A DNA stretch of 64,000 nt from Erwinia aphidicola (GCF_014773485.1 NZ_JACXBP010000001.1:62001-126000), one strand, 5' to 3'; shown: positions 1-9,130, counted from the stretch's first letter. The notes: generated by a model not told the origin, from the letters alone. Program-made: numbers and translations.

Positions 1-141
1 ATCAAAGGCGCCCAGCCAGGCCATGCCCTCCACGTTAAAAAACAGGCCGGAGAAAAACAGGATGGCCAATATTAATGCCAGCCAGGCGCCTGTGCCGACT
101 GACCACTTTTCAGCCGAAAGCGGTAATTTATCTTCAGACAT
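1..141 (-). CDS. N-terminal fragment of an integral membrane protein, cut by the window edge
   Basis: An open frame runs leftward off the window from an ATG at 139-141, preceded by an AGGGAG-type ribosome site. The first 47 residues are visible: a polar N-terminus starting MSEDKLPLSAEKW, then one strongly hydrophobic segment (about residues 19-37). This looks like the start of a polytopic inner-membrane protein. I do not recognise the family. In E. coli the spermidine/putrescine genes potFGHI lie on this side of ybjO in the other orientation, so the neighbourhood differs here. Confidence 0.6.
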   Translation of the reverse strand, partial: MSEDKLPLSAEKWSVGTGAWLALILAILFFSGLFFNVEGMAWLGAFD

Positions 142-521
142 CGATCTTGCGACTCCCTGATAGTTTCAAAAATAAACAAAATAGCTTTCTGGCAATTTTT
201 GTTCCGTATAGTGGAATTAATTGCGCATTCAGGCTAAAAATAGAGGGGCCGTTGCCGATATTTAGCGAACCCCCTGATATCGATTGCAGGGATCGTGCCA
301 GAAATAAGTGGCTTATTTTATTGCGGCAATAGATCGCGGCAGCAAGGGGCAATTTGGCTGCGCGGGCAGAGTTAAAAAAGTTAATTTATTTTCACTGGTG
401 AAATAAAAGACGCTTTTTTTCTCATCCGGCCAGGGATATTCTTAGCGGGGCGGCAGTGAGACACCACCATGGATCAGTTGCACCAGCGTGGGGCAAACGT
501 TCGGAAAAGTTGGAGAGAGCG
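142..521. other. Divergent intergenic region with a near-perfect palindrome
   Basis: This is the control region between the leftward membrane gene and rightward ybjO. It is AT-rich up to about 420. It holds an inverted repeat at 385-407, whose arms TTTATTTtCAC and GTGAAATAAA are separated by TG with one extra T in the left arm. Short overlapping open frames on both strands have no recognisable protein features and are not called. Confidence 0.5.
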
Positions 522-1010
522 ATGTCAGAGGTGTTGAGAGAGGTCAAAGCGGTGTCGCACACGGCATCCGGCATTCCGGTGCCGGTGTGGATTGCCGGCA
601 GTGCCATTATTGCCACCCGTTGCCTGGGCGTCGTGCTGCTGGCTAACGAACTGGGCGTTGAAGAGGTGATGAACTTTATTCATCGCAGCGCTCAGGCCTG
701 GGATTCAACGCTGATCTTCATCGCCAGCCAGCTGATCTTCTTTATCGAACTGCGCTGTGCCATCGCCCTGATGCGCGGCCATAACTGGGGGCGCTGGGGT
801 TACCTGCTGACGCAGGTGGTGGTGCTGTTGTATATGTTCGCTGCGTCGATGGGCTGGATCTATCCGGAGATTTTCAGCATCAGCGGTGACACTAATCGTC
901 AGATTATTCAGGCGTTACTGGCGCACAAGTTTCCCGATTTTGTGGTACTGCTGCTGCTGTTTGTGCCGCTCAGTAGCCGCCACTTCTACCGTAAGCGTGG
1001 CTATCGCTAA
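522..1010 (+). CDS. ybjO: YbjO, inner-membrane protein of the DUF2593 type
   Basis: The 162-residue product matches E. coli YbjO in length and in conserved stretches such as FIHRS, YLLTQ, YPE.FSI and LLLFVP. It has about four hydrophobic segments, consistent with an inner-membrane protein. The biochemical role is unknown. The open frame extends upstream to 456, but the ATG at 522 has a GGAG ribosome site at 512 and restores the family length. It sits just upstream of rlmC in the same orientation, as in E. coli. Confidence 0.9.
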   Translation: MSEVLREVKAVSHTASGIPVPVWIAGSAIIATRCLGVVLLANELGVEEVMNFIHRSAQAWDSTLIFIASQLIFFIELRCAIALMRGHNWGRWGYLLTQVVVLLYMFAASMGWIYPEIFSISGDTNRQIIQALLAHKFPDFVVLLLLFVPLSSRHFYRKRGYR

Positions 1011-1128
1011 ACCAACACTGGTATCCGTCATGGATGTAAGCTCATCGGACTTGCCGCCTTGATGCAACCTCACCTATTTTGGGTATATACTTATCGGCTG
1101 CATTTCGCTTCCCTGATTAGGCTTTATC

Positions 1129-2256
1129 ATGCATTGCGCGCTTTATGACGCGGGCCGCTGCCGCTCCTGCCAGTGGCTTGAGACCCCGTACCCCCAGCAA
1201 CTCTCGCAAAAACAGTCGCACCTGCAGCAGCTGCTGGGCGCGTTTCCGGTCGGCCAATGGCTGCCGCCGGTGGTGTCTGCACAGCAGAAATTTCGTAATA
1301 AAGCCAAGATGGTGGTCAGCGGCAGCGTTGAGCGCCCTCTGCTGGGGATGCTGCATCGTGACGGCACACCGGTGGATCTGTGCGACTGCCCGCTCTATCC
1401 CGACAGCTTCGCGGCCGTCTTTGCCGAGCTGCGCCCGTTTATTGCCCGCGCCGGACTGACGCCCTATAACGTGGCGCGCCGCCGCGGTGAGCTGAAATAT
1501 ATTCTGCTGACGGAAAGTCAGCACAGCGGCGAGCTGATGCTGCGCTTTGTACTGCGCTCCACGACCAAGCTGGCAAAGCTGCGCGCGGCGCTGCCGCAGC
1601 TCCAGCAGGCGCTACCGCAGCTGGTGGCGATCTCAGCCAATATCCAGCCGGTGCCGATGGCGATTATGGAAGGGGAGGAGGAGATCCCGCTGACGGACAA
1701 TCAGCAGCTGGCCGAACGCTTCAACGATGTGCCGCTCTCCATGCTGCCGAAAAGTTTCTTCCAGACCAACCCGCGCGTGGCCGCTGAGCTGTATGCGACG
1801 GCGCGCGAATGGGTACGCGATCTCAAGGTTAAAGCGATGTGGGATCTGTTCTGCGGCGTCGGCGGCTTTGGTCTGCACTGCGCCACGCCGGAGATGGCGC
1901 TGACGGGTATTGAGATTAGCAAAGAAGCGATAGCCTGCGCGCAGCAGTCCGCCCGGCAGATGGGATTAACTCAGGTGAGCTTTGCCGCGCTGGACTCCAC
2001 CGCCTTTGCTACCGGCGAGGGCAGCGTGCCGGAACTGGTACTGGTCAACCCGCCGCGCCGGGGGATCGGCGCCGCGCTGTGCGACTATCTGGAGCAGATG
2101 GCACCGCCGTGGGTGCTCTATTCAAGCTGTAATGCCGTGACGATGGCGGCCGATATCGGGCGTCTGCCCGCTTATCGTGTGGTCAGGGTGCAGCTGTTTG
2201 ATATGTTCCCGCACACCGCACATTACGAAGTGCTAACGCTGTTGCAGCGGGTTTAA
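1129..2256 (+). CDS. rlmC: 23S rRNA (uracil-747-C5)-methyltransferase RlmC
   Basis: RlmC (RumB) transfers a methyl group from S-adenosylmethionine to C5 of U747 in 23S rRNA. The 375 residues equal the E. coli length. Cysteines 3, 11 and 14 and the CDC near residue 85 form the iron-sulfur cluster set typical of the TrmA/RlmC/RlmD family. The SAM-binding segment is [14 protein letters not shown]. The catalytic cysteine lies in SSCN near residue 334, and NPPRRG is the family substrate-site motif. There is no full TRAM domain, which separates RlmC from RlmD. Confidence 0.96.
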   Translation: MHCALYDAGRCRSCQWLETPYPQQLSQKQSHLQQLLGAFPVGQWLPPVVSAQQKFRNKAKMVVSGSVERPLLGMLHRDGTPVDLCDCPLYPDSFAAVFAELRPFIARAGLTPYNVARRRGELKYILLTESQHSGELMLRFVLRSTTKLAKLRAALPQLQQALPQLVAISANIQPVPMAIMEGEEEIPLTDNQQLAERFNDVPLSMLPKSFFQTNPRVAAELYATAREWVRDLKVKAMWDLFCGVGGFGLHCATPEMALTGIEISKEAIACAQQSARQMGLTQVSFAALDSTAFATGEGSVPELVLVNPPRRGIGAALCDYLEQMAPPWVLYSSCNAVTMAADIGRLPAYRVVRVQLFDMFPHTAHYEVLTLLQRV

Positions 2257-2267
2257 TGCGGTAAAAA

Positions 2268-2292
2268 GGGTCGACCGAAAAAAGGTCGACCC
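2268..2292 (-). terminator. Rho-independent terminator of artJ
   Basis: A perfect 9-bp stem GGGTCGACC (2268-2276 and its complement 2284-2292) has a 7-base loop. Read leftward it is followed by TTTTT. It lies just past the artJ stop codon and between convergent rlmC and artJ, so it mainly serves artJ. The rightward strand has no T tract. A hairpin with the same GGTCGACC core lies at 40953-40979. Confidence 0.85.
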
Positions 2293-2364
2293 TGGACGTG
2301 ACAGGATGGCATCTAAACGAAGGGGCGAGGCATGCTTCGCCCGCCGGTCGTTCACCCGGATGAG

Positions 2365-3096
2365 TTATTCCGGGAACCACTGCTTATTAAGTTTCGCGAT
2401 TGTGCCATTCGCCTTCAGCACTTCGATCGCCGCATTGAGCTTTGCCAGCAGCGCATCGTTGTCTTTACGCACCGCGATACCAAGACCGGTGCCGAAATAG
2501 CTGCTGTCGGTAATATGCTCGCCGACCGGGGCCAGATTCGGGTTGGTTTTCAGCCATGCACCCACCACTGCGCTATCGCCTAGAATTCCATCGAGACGAT
2601 TATTTTTCAGGTCGAGAATCGCGTTCTGGTAGCTGTCGTAGGAGACAGAGGTGACATCCGGGTATTTGTCCTGCAAATATTTCTGATGCGTAGTGCCATT
2701 CTCAATACCAATGCGCTTACCGTTAAACTGCGCCAGGCTGGTGAACTTGCCTTTAGGGGCGATCACAATGGCGGAGTTGGCATAGTACGGTTGGGTAAAG
2801 CTCACCTGCTTGCTGCGCTCCTCGGTAATATCCATACCGGAAATCACCGCATCATAGCGGCGGAACTTCAGTGCGGGCACCAGGCTGTCAAACGGGTTGT
2901 TGGTGAAGCTGCACTCGGCTTTCATCTCGGCACACAGCGCTTTTGCCAGGTCGATATCAAATCCCACGATCTGGTTGTCGCTATTGAGAGATTCAAATGG
3001 CGGGTAGGTTGCCGAAGAGGCAAAGCGGATCTTTTCTGCAGCCTGGGTTCCAAAGGCTACGCCGGCAAGCAGGGCTGCCAGAACGAGTTTTTTCAT
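2365..3096 (-). CDS. artJ: Arginine-binding periplasmic protein ArtJ
   Basis: ArtJ is the periplasmic solute-binding protein that delivers L-arginine to the ArtQM permease. The 243 residues match E. coli ArtJ. A Sec signal peptide (MKKLVLAALLAGVAFGTQA) is followed by a type-3 solute-binding fold with YPPFE, GFDIDLA, RRYDAVISGMDIT and GTTHQKYL motifs. The frame is open to 3126, but the ATG at 3094-3096 with an upstream AAGGAA site gives the family start. It is separated from artM by 134 bp and probably has its own promoter. Confidence 0.95.
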   Translation of the reverse strand: MKKLVLAALLAGVAFGTQAAEKIRFASSATYPPFESLNSDNQIVGFDIDLAKALCAEMKAECSFTNNPFDSLVPALKFRRYDAVISGMDITEERSKQVSFTQPYYANSAIVIAPKGKFTSLAQFNGKRIGIENGTTHQKYLQDKYPDVTSVSYDSYQNAILDLKNNRLDGILGDSAVVGAWLKTNPNLAPVGEHITDSSYFGTGLGIAVRKDNDALLAKLNAAIEVLKANGTIAKLNKQWFPE

Positions 3097-3189
3097 CTGT
3101 AAATTCCTTGCGATCTCAAAGTCCAACTCAGTATCAGCCCACCAGCAGGCGAGTCATTGAGTGATTAAGCTGCGGTGAAGGCGTTTTAT

Positions 3190-3230
3190 TCGCCGATGCC
3201 AGCCGGAAAAAACCGTGCTGGCCGTCGGCA
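3190..3230. other. Imperfect inverted repeat between artM and artJ
   Basis: The segment reads GCCGATGCCAGCCGG, six A, then CCGTGCTGGCCGTCGGC, which can fold into an interrupted hairpin directly after the artM stop. There is no good T tract on either strand. It may stabilise the artPIQM transcript end or attenuate read-through into artJ. Confidence 0.4.
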
Positions 3231-3899
3231 TTAGTTTCGGTGCTCAAAACGCAATGCCCGGCGCTCAATCAGCCGCATCAGCAGCGTCAGCAGGCCGTTA
3301 ACACACAGGTAAACCACGCCGGCAGCGGCAAACACCGTGACGTCATAGGTGCGCCCATACAGCAGCTGGCCGTGCCCCATCACTTCCATCAGCGTGATGG
3401 TGTAGGCCAGTGACGTGCTTTTAAATACCAGCACCACCTCATTGGAATAGGAGGAGAGGGCGCGTTTAAAGGCATAAGGCAGCAGAATGCGCAGCGTATC
3501 CTGGCGGTTCATCCCCAGCGCCGCGCAGGAGTGCCACTGTCCGGCAGGGATAGCCTTCACCGCGCCGTGAAACAGCAGGGTGGTATAGGCAGCACTGTTG
3601 AGCGACAGCGCCAGCAGCGCGCACAGCCACGGCTGGGAAAGCAGGTTCCATAGCCAGCCAATATTCTGGATGGCGGGGAACTGGCCCGGCCCGTAGTAAA
3701 TCAGGAAGATCTGCACCAGCAGCGGGGTGCCGGTAAACAGCGTGATATAGCCGCGGGTAATCAGGCTGAGCACCGGCACCTTTAGCGCGAGGATCACGGT
3801 AAACGCCAGCGCCAGAACCAGCGCGAGGAGCAGTGAAGCCACAGTCAGCGTCAGGCTGGTGTGCAGCCCCTTTAACAGTTCGGGAAAATAGCTCAGCAT
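3231..3899 (-). CDS. artM: Arginine ABC transporter permease ArtM
   Basis: One of two inner-membrane permease subunits of the arginine importer. It is 222 residues, the E. coli length, with five or so hydrophobic segments. It carries the ABC-permease EAA-loop region (AALGMNRQDTLRILLPYAFKR). The stop of artQ and the start of artM overlap in a TGATG, showing translational coupling. It is the last gene of the leftward artP-artI-artQ-artM operon. Confidence 0.95.
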   Translation of the reverse strand: MLSYFPELLKGLHTSLTLTVASLLLALVLALAFTVILALKVPVLSLITRGYITLFTGTPLLVQIFLIYYGPGQFPAIQNIGWLWNLLSQPWLCALLALSLNSAAYTTLLFHGAVKAIPAGQWHSCAALGMNRQDTLRILLPYAFKRALSSYSNEVVLVFKSTSLAYTITLMEVMGHGQLLYGRTYDVTVFAAAGVVYLCVNGLLTLLMRLIERRALRFEHRN

Positions 3900-4615
3900 C
3901 AGGAGTCTCCGCGCTCAAAACGGGTGGTGCGCAGTTCAATGCGTTTGAGCACCTGCTGGCTGAACAGGGTGATCAGCAGATAGATCGCCGCCGCAATCAG
4001 ATACCAGGTGAAGGGCTCTTGGGTGCGGGTGGCAATACTTTTGGTCTGCAGCATGATGTCGTTGACGCTGATCAGCGAGACCAGCGCGGTATCTTTTAGC
4101 AGCACCAGCCACTGATTGCCCAGCCCCGGCAGCGCATGACGCCACATCTGCGGCATCACCAGACGGAAGAAGATCGCTGAGGTTTTCATCCCCAGCGCCT
4201 GACCGGACTCCCACTGACCAACCGGCACCGCTTGCAGCGCGCCGCGCAGGGTTTGTGATGCGTAGGAGGAGTAGAGCACGGCCAGGGCAATCACCCCGCA
4301 GAGGAACGGGCTGACGTCGAAGTTTTCAATGTTGACCTGCACCGGGATCTGGGTAAATCCGAGGTTAATGTTGAATCCGTCAGACAGCGTCAGCAGCAGC
4401 TGCGACGCGCCGAAGTAGACAAACAGCACCACGAGGATTTCCGGCAGGCCGCGAAACAGCGTCACCAGCCCGGTGCCGAGCCACGCCAGCGGGCGCCAGC
4501 GTGCCGATTCCCAGACGGCAAACACCATCGCCAGCACCAGGCCGGCGACCAGGGAACAGAGGGCCAGGCCGACGGTCATCCCGGCGGCGCTGACAAGAGG
4601 ATAAAGTTCGTTCAT
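3899..4615 (-). CDS. artQ: Arginine ABC transporter permease ArtQ
   Basis: The partner permease of ArtM. The 238 residues equal E. coli ArtQ. It has an N-terminal hydrophobic helix, several membrane segments and the EAA-loop stretch [20 protein letters not shown] that contacts the ATPase ArtP. It starts 3 bp after the artI stop and overlaps artM by one base, so all three are one transcript. The start is ATG at 4613-4615. Confidence 0.95.
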   Translation of the reverse strand: MNELYPLVSAAGMTVGLALCSLVAGLVLAMVFAVWESARWRPLAWLGTGLVTLFRGLPEILVVLFVYFGASQLLLTLSDGFNINLGFTQIPVQVNIENFDVSPFLCGVIALAVLYSSYASQTLRGALQAVPVGQWESGQALGMKTSAIFFRLVMPQMWRHALPGLGNQWLVLLKDTALVSLISVNDIMLQTKSIATRTQEPFTWYLIAAAIYLLITLFSQQVLKRIELRTTRFERGDS

Positions 4616-4618
4616 TAA

Positions 4619-5350
4619 TTACTGCTGAAACCACTTGCTGTAGATAGTTTTGTAGGTGCCGTCGGCTTTCACCTTGTCCAGCGCGGCGTTGAACTTGCCC
4701 TGCAGTTCGCTGTTACCCTGGCGAACGGCAATGCCGAGGCCGGTGCCAAAGTAGGCTTTATCCGTCACTTTCTCGCCGATTGGGGCCAGCGTGGTGTTCT
4801 GCTTCAGCCATTCGTTCACCACCGCGGTGTCACCGAAGACAGCATCAATACGGCCATTTTTCAGGTCAAGAATAGCGTTCTGGTAGCTGTCGTAAGGGAC
4901 AACGTTGACACCTGGCAGCTTCTCACCGAGATATTTTTGGTGCGTGGTGCCGTTCTGTACGCCAACGCGTTTGCCCTTCAGCGCCGCCACGTCAGCCACT
5001 TTGCCTTTCTGGGTGATAAACAGGGCAGAGTTGTCGTAATAAGCTTTAGTGAACAGCACCTGCTTTTCACGCTCAGGAGTAATATCCATACCGGCCATCA
5101 CCGCGTCGAAGCGGCGGAACTTCAGGCTGGGGATCAGGCTGTCGAAGGCCTGGTTAGTAAAGGTGCAAGTCGCGCCCATTTCGCGGCACAGCGCGTTCGC
5201 CAGATCGACGTCGAAGCCCTGAATTTTGTTATCGGAGTCAACAAACTCAAACGGAGGGTAAGACGCTTCAGTGGCAAAACGAATGGTCTGAGCAGCGCTG
5301 GCGCTCAGGCTGAAACCGGCTAACAGTGCGGCAATTACAACTTTTTTCAT
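4619..5350 (-). CDS. artI: Periplasmic binding protein ArtI of the arginine transport operon
   Basis: A 243-residue solute-binding protein paralogous to ArtJ. It shares FDSL.P.LKFRR.DAV, GTTHQKYL and YDSYQNAILDLKN motifs. It begins with a Sec signal peptide ending in ASA. Two ATGs lie side by side (5348-5353); the second has the better distance to AGGAAA and matches the E. coli start. Ligand specificity of ArtI is less certain than that of ArtJ. It lies between artP (15 bp upstream) and artQ. Confidence 0.94.
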   Translation of the reverse strand: MKKVVIAALLAGFSLSASAAQTIRFATEASYPPFEFVDSDNKIQGFDVDLANALCREMGATCTFTNQAFDSLIPSLKFRRFDAVMAGMDITPEREKQVLFTKAYYDNSALFITQKGKVADVAALKGKRVGVQNGTTHQKYLGEKLPGVNVVPYDSYQNAILDLKNGRIDAVFGDTAVVNEWLKQNTTLAPIGEKVTDKAYFGTGLGIAVRQGNSELQGKFNAALDKVKADGTYKTIYSKWFQQ

Positions 5351-5365
5351 CATTATTTCCTGCAG

Positions 5366-6094
5366 TTAGTGCGAAAGATAATTGGCAAACGCGTCGGTTT
5401 GCGGCTGTGTAAAGCGGCTGGCATCACCCTGTTCGACGATATAACCGTTTTCCATATACACCACGCGGCTGGCCGTTTTACGCGCCACTTCCACTTCGTG
5501 GGTCACGATCACTTGAGTGATGTTGGTCTGCGCCAGCTCGCGGATAATGCTGACGACCTGGGCGGTGATCTCCGGATCCAGTGCGGCGGTGGGTTCGTCA
5601 AACAGCAGCACGGCTGGCTCCATCATCAGCGCACGGGCGATCGCCACGCGCTGCTGCTGTCCACCGGAAAGGTGCAGCGGGAAACGGTCGGCAAAGTCTT
5701 TCAGACGCAGGCGATCGAGCAATTTCGCCGCCCGCTGATGGGCCAGCTCTTTGCTTAAACCGAGCACGCGGCACGGCGCTTCGATCAGGTTCTGGGTGAC
5801 GGTCAGATGCGGCCAGAGATTATACTGCTGGAACACCATGCCAACGTTCTGGCGCAGTTCGCGGATGGCGCTGTCGGACGGGGGCTTGCTGAAATCAAAG
5901 CGGCTACCGGCGATGTCGAGCGTACCGGAACGCGGCATCTCCAGCAGGTTTAAGACACGCAGGAGTGAGCTTTTCCCGGCACCGCTAGGCCCCAGCAGAA
6001 CCAACGTCTCGCCCTGTGGGCACGTCAGCTGAATGTCAAATAGCGCCTGGTAGGCACCGTAGTAGCAGTTTATACCGTTTAGTTGAATACTCAT
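5366..6094 (-). CDS. artP: Arginine ABC transporter ATP-binding protein ArtP
   Basis: The cytoplasmic ATPase that powers arginine uptake through ArtQM. It is 242 residues, as in E. coli. Walker A is GPSGAGKSS near residue 36, the signature is [14 protein letters not shown], Walker B is [13 protein letters not shown], and the switch histidine is in VTHE. The frame is open to 6145, but the start at [10 protein letters not shown] (ATG 6092-6094) is the conserved one, although the ribosome site in front of it is weak. It is the first gene of the operon. Confidence 0.95.
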   Translation of the reverse strand: MSIQLNGINCYYGAYQALFDIQLTCPQGETLVLLGPSGAGKSSLLRVLNLLEMPRSGTLDIAGSRFDFSKPPSDSAIRELRQNVGMVFQQYNLWPHLTVTQNLIEAPCRVLGLSKELAHQRAAKLLDRLRLKDFADRFPLHLSGGQQQRVAIARALMMEPAVLLFDEPTAALDPEITAQVVSIIRELAQTNITQVIVTHEVEVARKTASRVVYMENGYIVEQGDASRFTQPQTDAFANYLSH

Positions 6095-6102
6095 GCGCAA
6101 AA

Positions 6103-6155
6103 ACTGAATAGTAATTAGTGCCGCGAATCTTAACGTTGACAGCATAGTTATGCAA
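6103..6155 (-). promoter_or_regulatory. Candidate artPIQM promoter with an ArgR (ARG box) site
   Basis: Reading leftward, TTGCAT (6150-6155) and TAAGAT (6127-6132) are separated by 17 bp, a good sigma-70 arrangement. Between the -10 element and the artP start, 6103-6120 reads aCTGAATagtaATTAgtg, close to the ARG box consensus wnTGAATwwwwATTCAnw. A second, weaker half (CGAATcttaA) overlaps the -10 at 6124-6133. ArgR repression of art genes is established in E. coli; binding here is inferred. Confidence 0.65.
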
Positions 6156-6275
6156 TCATCGTGCGTTAAAATTTATTTTTGCGGGCAGGGTGGTTAAAGA
6201 GTAGCACAACATCGCGTGATGTTACGGCTTTCACCGCAATGCGCCACTGCGGTTATGCAAATGTGTGCGCGAGAT

Positions 6276-6297
6276 CGTGCCGCCGGTTGGCGGCACG
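6276..6297. other. GC-rich hairpin after ybjP
   Basis: A perfect 9-bp stem CGTGCCGCC / GGCGGCACG with a GGTT loop lies 10 bp past the ybjP stop. No T tract follows on either strand, so it is a possible weak terminator or transcript-end stabiliser between ybjP and the artP promoter. Confidence 0.5.
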
Positions 6298-6307
6298 CAT
6301 AATTTGC

Positions 6308-6838
6308 CTATTTTAGCAGCAGCTGGCTGAGCGAACCGCCAGCCAGATGCGGGGCTGCCCCAAGGTAGCGCACATCATCGACCGTCCAGCAGGTGCCTTC
6401 ACGGACCATTAGCACCTCATCCTGCCATTCGCTGCTGCCACGCGATAAGTTGACGCGCAGCGGAATATTGCGCGCATCGGTGTTGGGGATGGTCGAGGCA
6501 TCCGCCACGCTGGCCGCGGTTGCGCCGTCACGCTGGCTGGAGAACAGATCGCCGCTCAGCAGGCGCGCCTTCTGCGGTTCGCTGCGCTCTTTCAGCAAAG
6601 TCTGGTAGAGCTTATCGCTGAGATACGGCCGATATTTCGCCAGCTGTTGCGCATCGGGCACACCCTGACTGGGCTGTTGCAGGCGCATGTCGTAGAATTG
6701 CTGCGCCACGCTATCGGGGCCGCCGTCGACGCACGGCCCGATGCGGGTGCCGATATCCTTGTAGGCGGGCTCCACGCTGGTACAGGCGCTGAGTAACAGG
6801 GCCAGTGGAGCAATTGCAGCAAGTGCTTGGTATTTCAT
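6308..6838 (-). CDS. ybjP: YbjP-family envelope lipoprotein
   Basis: A 176-residue predicted lipoprotein. The signal peptide ends in the lipobox LLSAC with the acylated cysteine at 19. Conserved stretches shared with E. coli YbjP include GPCV.GGPDSVAQQFYD, RPYLSDKL, DARNIPLRV and WQDEVLM. The function is unknown. The chosen ATG (6836-6838) has AAGGAAATCAGG upstream; the longer frame to 6862 lacks support. It is divergent from ybjQ. Confidence 0.92.
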   Translation of the reverse strand: MKYQALAAIAPLALLLSACTSVEPAYKDIGTRIGPCVDGGPDSVAQQFYDMRLQQPSQGVPDAQQLAKYRPYLSDKLYQTLLKERSEPQKARLLSGDLFSSQRDGATAASVADASTIPNTDARNIPLRVNLSRGSSEWQDEVLMVREGTCWTVDDVRYLGAAPHLAGGSLSQLLLK

Positions 6839-6936
6839 CCTGATTTCCTTATTGTTCTGCAAGAAAGGGTTTTTACCACTGAGTATAGCCGCTCTGCTTA
6901 ACTGTACGGGCGCTGAGATCTATCAAGGAGAGAGTT

Positions 6937-7260
6937 ATGCAATTTTCAACGACCCCAACGCTGGAAGGCCAGCCGATCACGGGTTACTGCGGTGTTGTGA
7001 CGGGCGAGGCGATCCTCGGGGCGAATATCTTCCGCGATTTCTTCGCCGGCATTCGCGATATCGTCGGCGGTCGCTCCGGCGCCTATGAGAAAGAGCTGCG
7101 AAAAGCGCGACAGATAGCGTTTAAGGAGCTGGAAGAACAGGCGAAAGCGCTGGGCGCTGATGCCGTGGTCGGCATTGATATTGATTATGAAACCGTGGGC
7201 AAAGACAGCAGCATGCTGATGGTCAGCGTAACGGGTACCGCGGTCAAACTGAGCCGTTGA
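6937..7260 (+). CDS. ybjQ: YbjQ, heavy-metal-binding-like domain protein (UPF0145)
   Basis: The 107-residue product equals E. coli YbjQ. It is a small soluble protein of the YbjQ (DUF74) fold, with [19 protein letters not shown] and the family segment [12 protein letters not shown]. Family members form oligomeric rings, but no firm function is known. A strong AAGGAGAG site precedes the ATG. Its stop overlaps the start of amiD, implying co-translation. Confidence 0.94.
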   Translation: MQFSTTPTLEGQPITGYCGVVTGEAILGANIFRDFFAGIRDIVGGRSGAYEKELRKARQIAFKELEEQAKALGADAVVGIDIDYETVGKDSSMLMVSVTGTAVKLSR

Positions 7261-8102
7261 TGAGCCCGATGTCGATTATACGCCCGCTGCTGGTGCTGCT
7301 GGCAGTGTGGCTCTACACCTCGATTACCCCGCAGGGACTGCATCCGCAGCAGGGTTACACGGTTGATACTCGCCAGGAGGCTTACGGCGCCCGCCCGCGC
7401 ATTAAAGTGCTGGTGATCCACTATACCGCCGGGGATTTCTCTAACTCCCTCACTACGCTGACCGAGCGAGCCGTCAGCGCTCACTATCTGCTGCCCGCTA
7501 CGCCGCCAAAATATGACGGTCAGCCGCTGGTGTGGCGCTTAGTGCCGGAGTCGATGCTCGCCTGGCATGCCGGGATCAGCTACTGGCGCGGCGCCACGCG
7601 GCTGAATGATACCTCGATAGGCATTGAGCTGGAGAACCCCGGCTGGCAGCGCACCGCCAATGGCATCAGCTGGACGCCGTTCCCCGCCGGGCAGATGGCG
7701 GCGCTGCTGCCGCTGGCGCGTGACATCATCAAACGCTACGGTATTCGTGCGCAGGACGTGGTGGCGCACAGTGATATTGCGCCGCTGCGCAAGCAGGATC
7801 CCGGCCCGCTGTTTCCCTGGCAGTGGTTTGCTCAGCAGGGCGTGGGGGCGTGGCCAGATGCCGCGCGCGTGACCTATTTCCTTGCCGGAAGGGCGCCGGG
7901 GCAGCGGGTAGATAAAGCGAAGCTGCTGGGTCTGCTGGCCAGCTATGGCTACGAGGTGACTAAAGAGATGGCGCCGTACCAGCAGCAGGCGCTGATTGCG
8001 GCGTTTCAGATGCACTTCCGTCCGGCGGATTATCGCGGCGTGGCCGATGCGGAAACCGAGGCCATCGCCGCTGCGCTGGTGGAAAAATATGGGACAGAGT
8101 AA
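7260..8102 (+). CDS. amiD: N-acetylmuramoyl-L-alanine amidase AmiD, without a lipobox cysteine
   Basis: A zinc amidase (amidase_2/PGRP-like) that cleaves the MurNAc-L-Ala bond, including anhydro-muropeptides. Zinc ligands are in VIHYTA (His54), VVAHSD (His170) and KQDPGP (Asp180). A C-terminal peptidoglycan-binding-type domain follows (about 205-280). E. coli AmiD is an outer-membrane lipoprotein. Here the first 35 residues contain a hydrophobic segment but no cysteine, so lipid anchoring is not predicted. The ATG at 7260 overlaps the ybjQ stop; an alternative ATG is at 7269. The gene converges on ltaE with a 6-bp gap. Confidence 0.93.
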   Translation: MSPMSIIRPLLVLLAVWLYTSITPQGLHPQQGYTVDTRQEAYGARPRIKVLVIHYTAGDFSNSLTTLTERAVSAHYLLPATPPKYDGQPLVWRLVPESMLAWHAGISYWRGATRLNDTSIGIELENPGWQRTANGISWTPFPAGQMAALLPLARDIIKRYGIRAQDVVAHSDIAPLRKQDPGPLFPWQWFAQQGVGAWPDAARVTYFLAGRAPGQRVDKAKLLGLLASYGYEVTKEMAPYQQQALIAAFQMHFRPADYRGVADAETEAIAAALVEKYGTE

Positions 8103-8108
8103 GCGAGG

Positions 8109-9113
8109 TTAGTGTGCGGCGAGGAATGCCTGCCACTCGCTGACCAGCGTCTGCAGGGCGGCGCGATCAACGTCGAGGTGCGTCACGAGGCGCGTGACCG
8201 CGCCGGCGCTCACCAGGATACCGCGTGCTTTCATCCACGGTCCCAGCTGCGCGACCTGCGCCTGCGGCAGGCGCAGGAACACCATGTTGGTATCCTGACG
8301 CGTGACCTCGACGCCAATTTCACGCAGCGCCCCGGCAAGCCAGGCGGCGTTGTCGTGATCCTCTTTTAAGCGCTCAACATGATGCTCCAGCGCGTACAGC
8401 CCGGCCGCTGCCAGAATTCCCGCCTGGCGCATGCCGCCGCCGGTCATTTTACGCCAGCGGCGCGCGCGCGCGATAAACTCATGACTCCCGCACAGCATTG
8501 CACCCACGGGGCAGCCCAGCCCTTTTGACAGGCAGAGGGTCAGCGTGTCGCAGTAGCGGGCGAGGGCCTCCAGCGGCACATCCAGCGCCACGGCGGCGTT
8601 AAAAATACGTGCGCCGTCAACATGCAGCGCCAGTTTATGTTCGCGGGTAAAATCCCATGCCTGCTGCAGATAGGCGAGCGGCAGCACTTTACCGTTGTGA
8701 GTGTTTTCCAGACTGAGCAGGCGGGTGATGGCGAAGTGCACATCATCAGGTTTGATAAACTGCGCCACGACATCCAGCGGCAGCGTACCGTCAGCCGCCG
8801 CCAGAATCGGCTGTGGCTGGATGCTGCCCAAAACCGCTGCACCGCCCGCTTCGTATTTATAGTTGTGTGCCAGCTGGCCGACAATATACTCTTCGCCACG
8901 CTGGCAGTGGCACAGCAGCGCCACGAGATTGGCCTGTGTTGCGCTGGGGAGAAGCAGGGCGGCAGGCTTACCGCTCAGGCGTGCCACTTCAGCTTCCAGC
9001 TTATTGACGGTGGGATCATCGCCGTACACATCATCCCCGGTTTCAGCTGCCATCATGGCGGCCAGCATCGCCTGAGTGGGGCGGGTTACGGTATCACTAC
9101 GTAAGTCGATCAC
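8109..9113 (-). CDS. ltaE: Low-specificity L-threonine aldolase
   Basis: A PLP enzyme that splits L-threonine and L-allo-threonine to glycine and acetaldehyde. It is 334 residues, against 333 in E. coli. The PLP lysine is Lys197 in LCLSKGLG, and HVDGARI holds the cofactor-ring aspartate. The start codon is GTG (9111-9113), with an AGGAGAG site upstream. It lies 59 bp downstream of poxB in the same orientation, with a terminator hairpin between them. Confidence 0.95.
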   Translation of the reverse strand: MIDLRSDTVTRPTQAMLAAMMAAETGDDVYGDDPTVNKLEAEVARLSGKPAALLLPSATQANLVALLCHCQRGEEYIVGQLAHNYKYEAGGAAVLGSIQPQPILAAADGTLPLDVVAQFIKPDDVHFAITRLLSLENTHNGKVLPLAYLQQAWDFTREHKLALHVDGARIFNAAVALDVPLEALARYCDTLTLCLSKGLGCPVGAMLCGSHEFIARARRWRKMTGGGMRQAGILAAAGLYALEHHVERLKEDHDNAAWLAGALREIGVEVTRQDTNMVFLRLPQAQVAQLGPWMKARGILVSAGAVTRLVTHLDVDRAALQTLVSEWQAFLAAH

Positions 9114-9130
9114 GCTTGCTCTCCTGAAGT

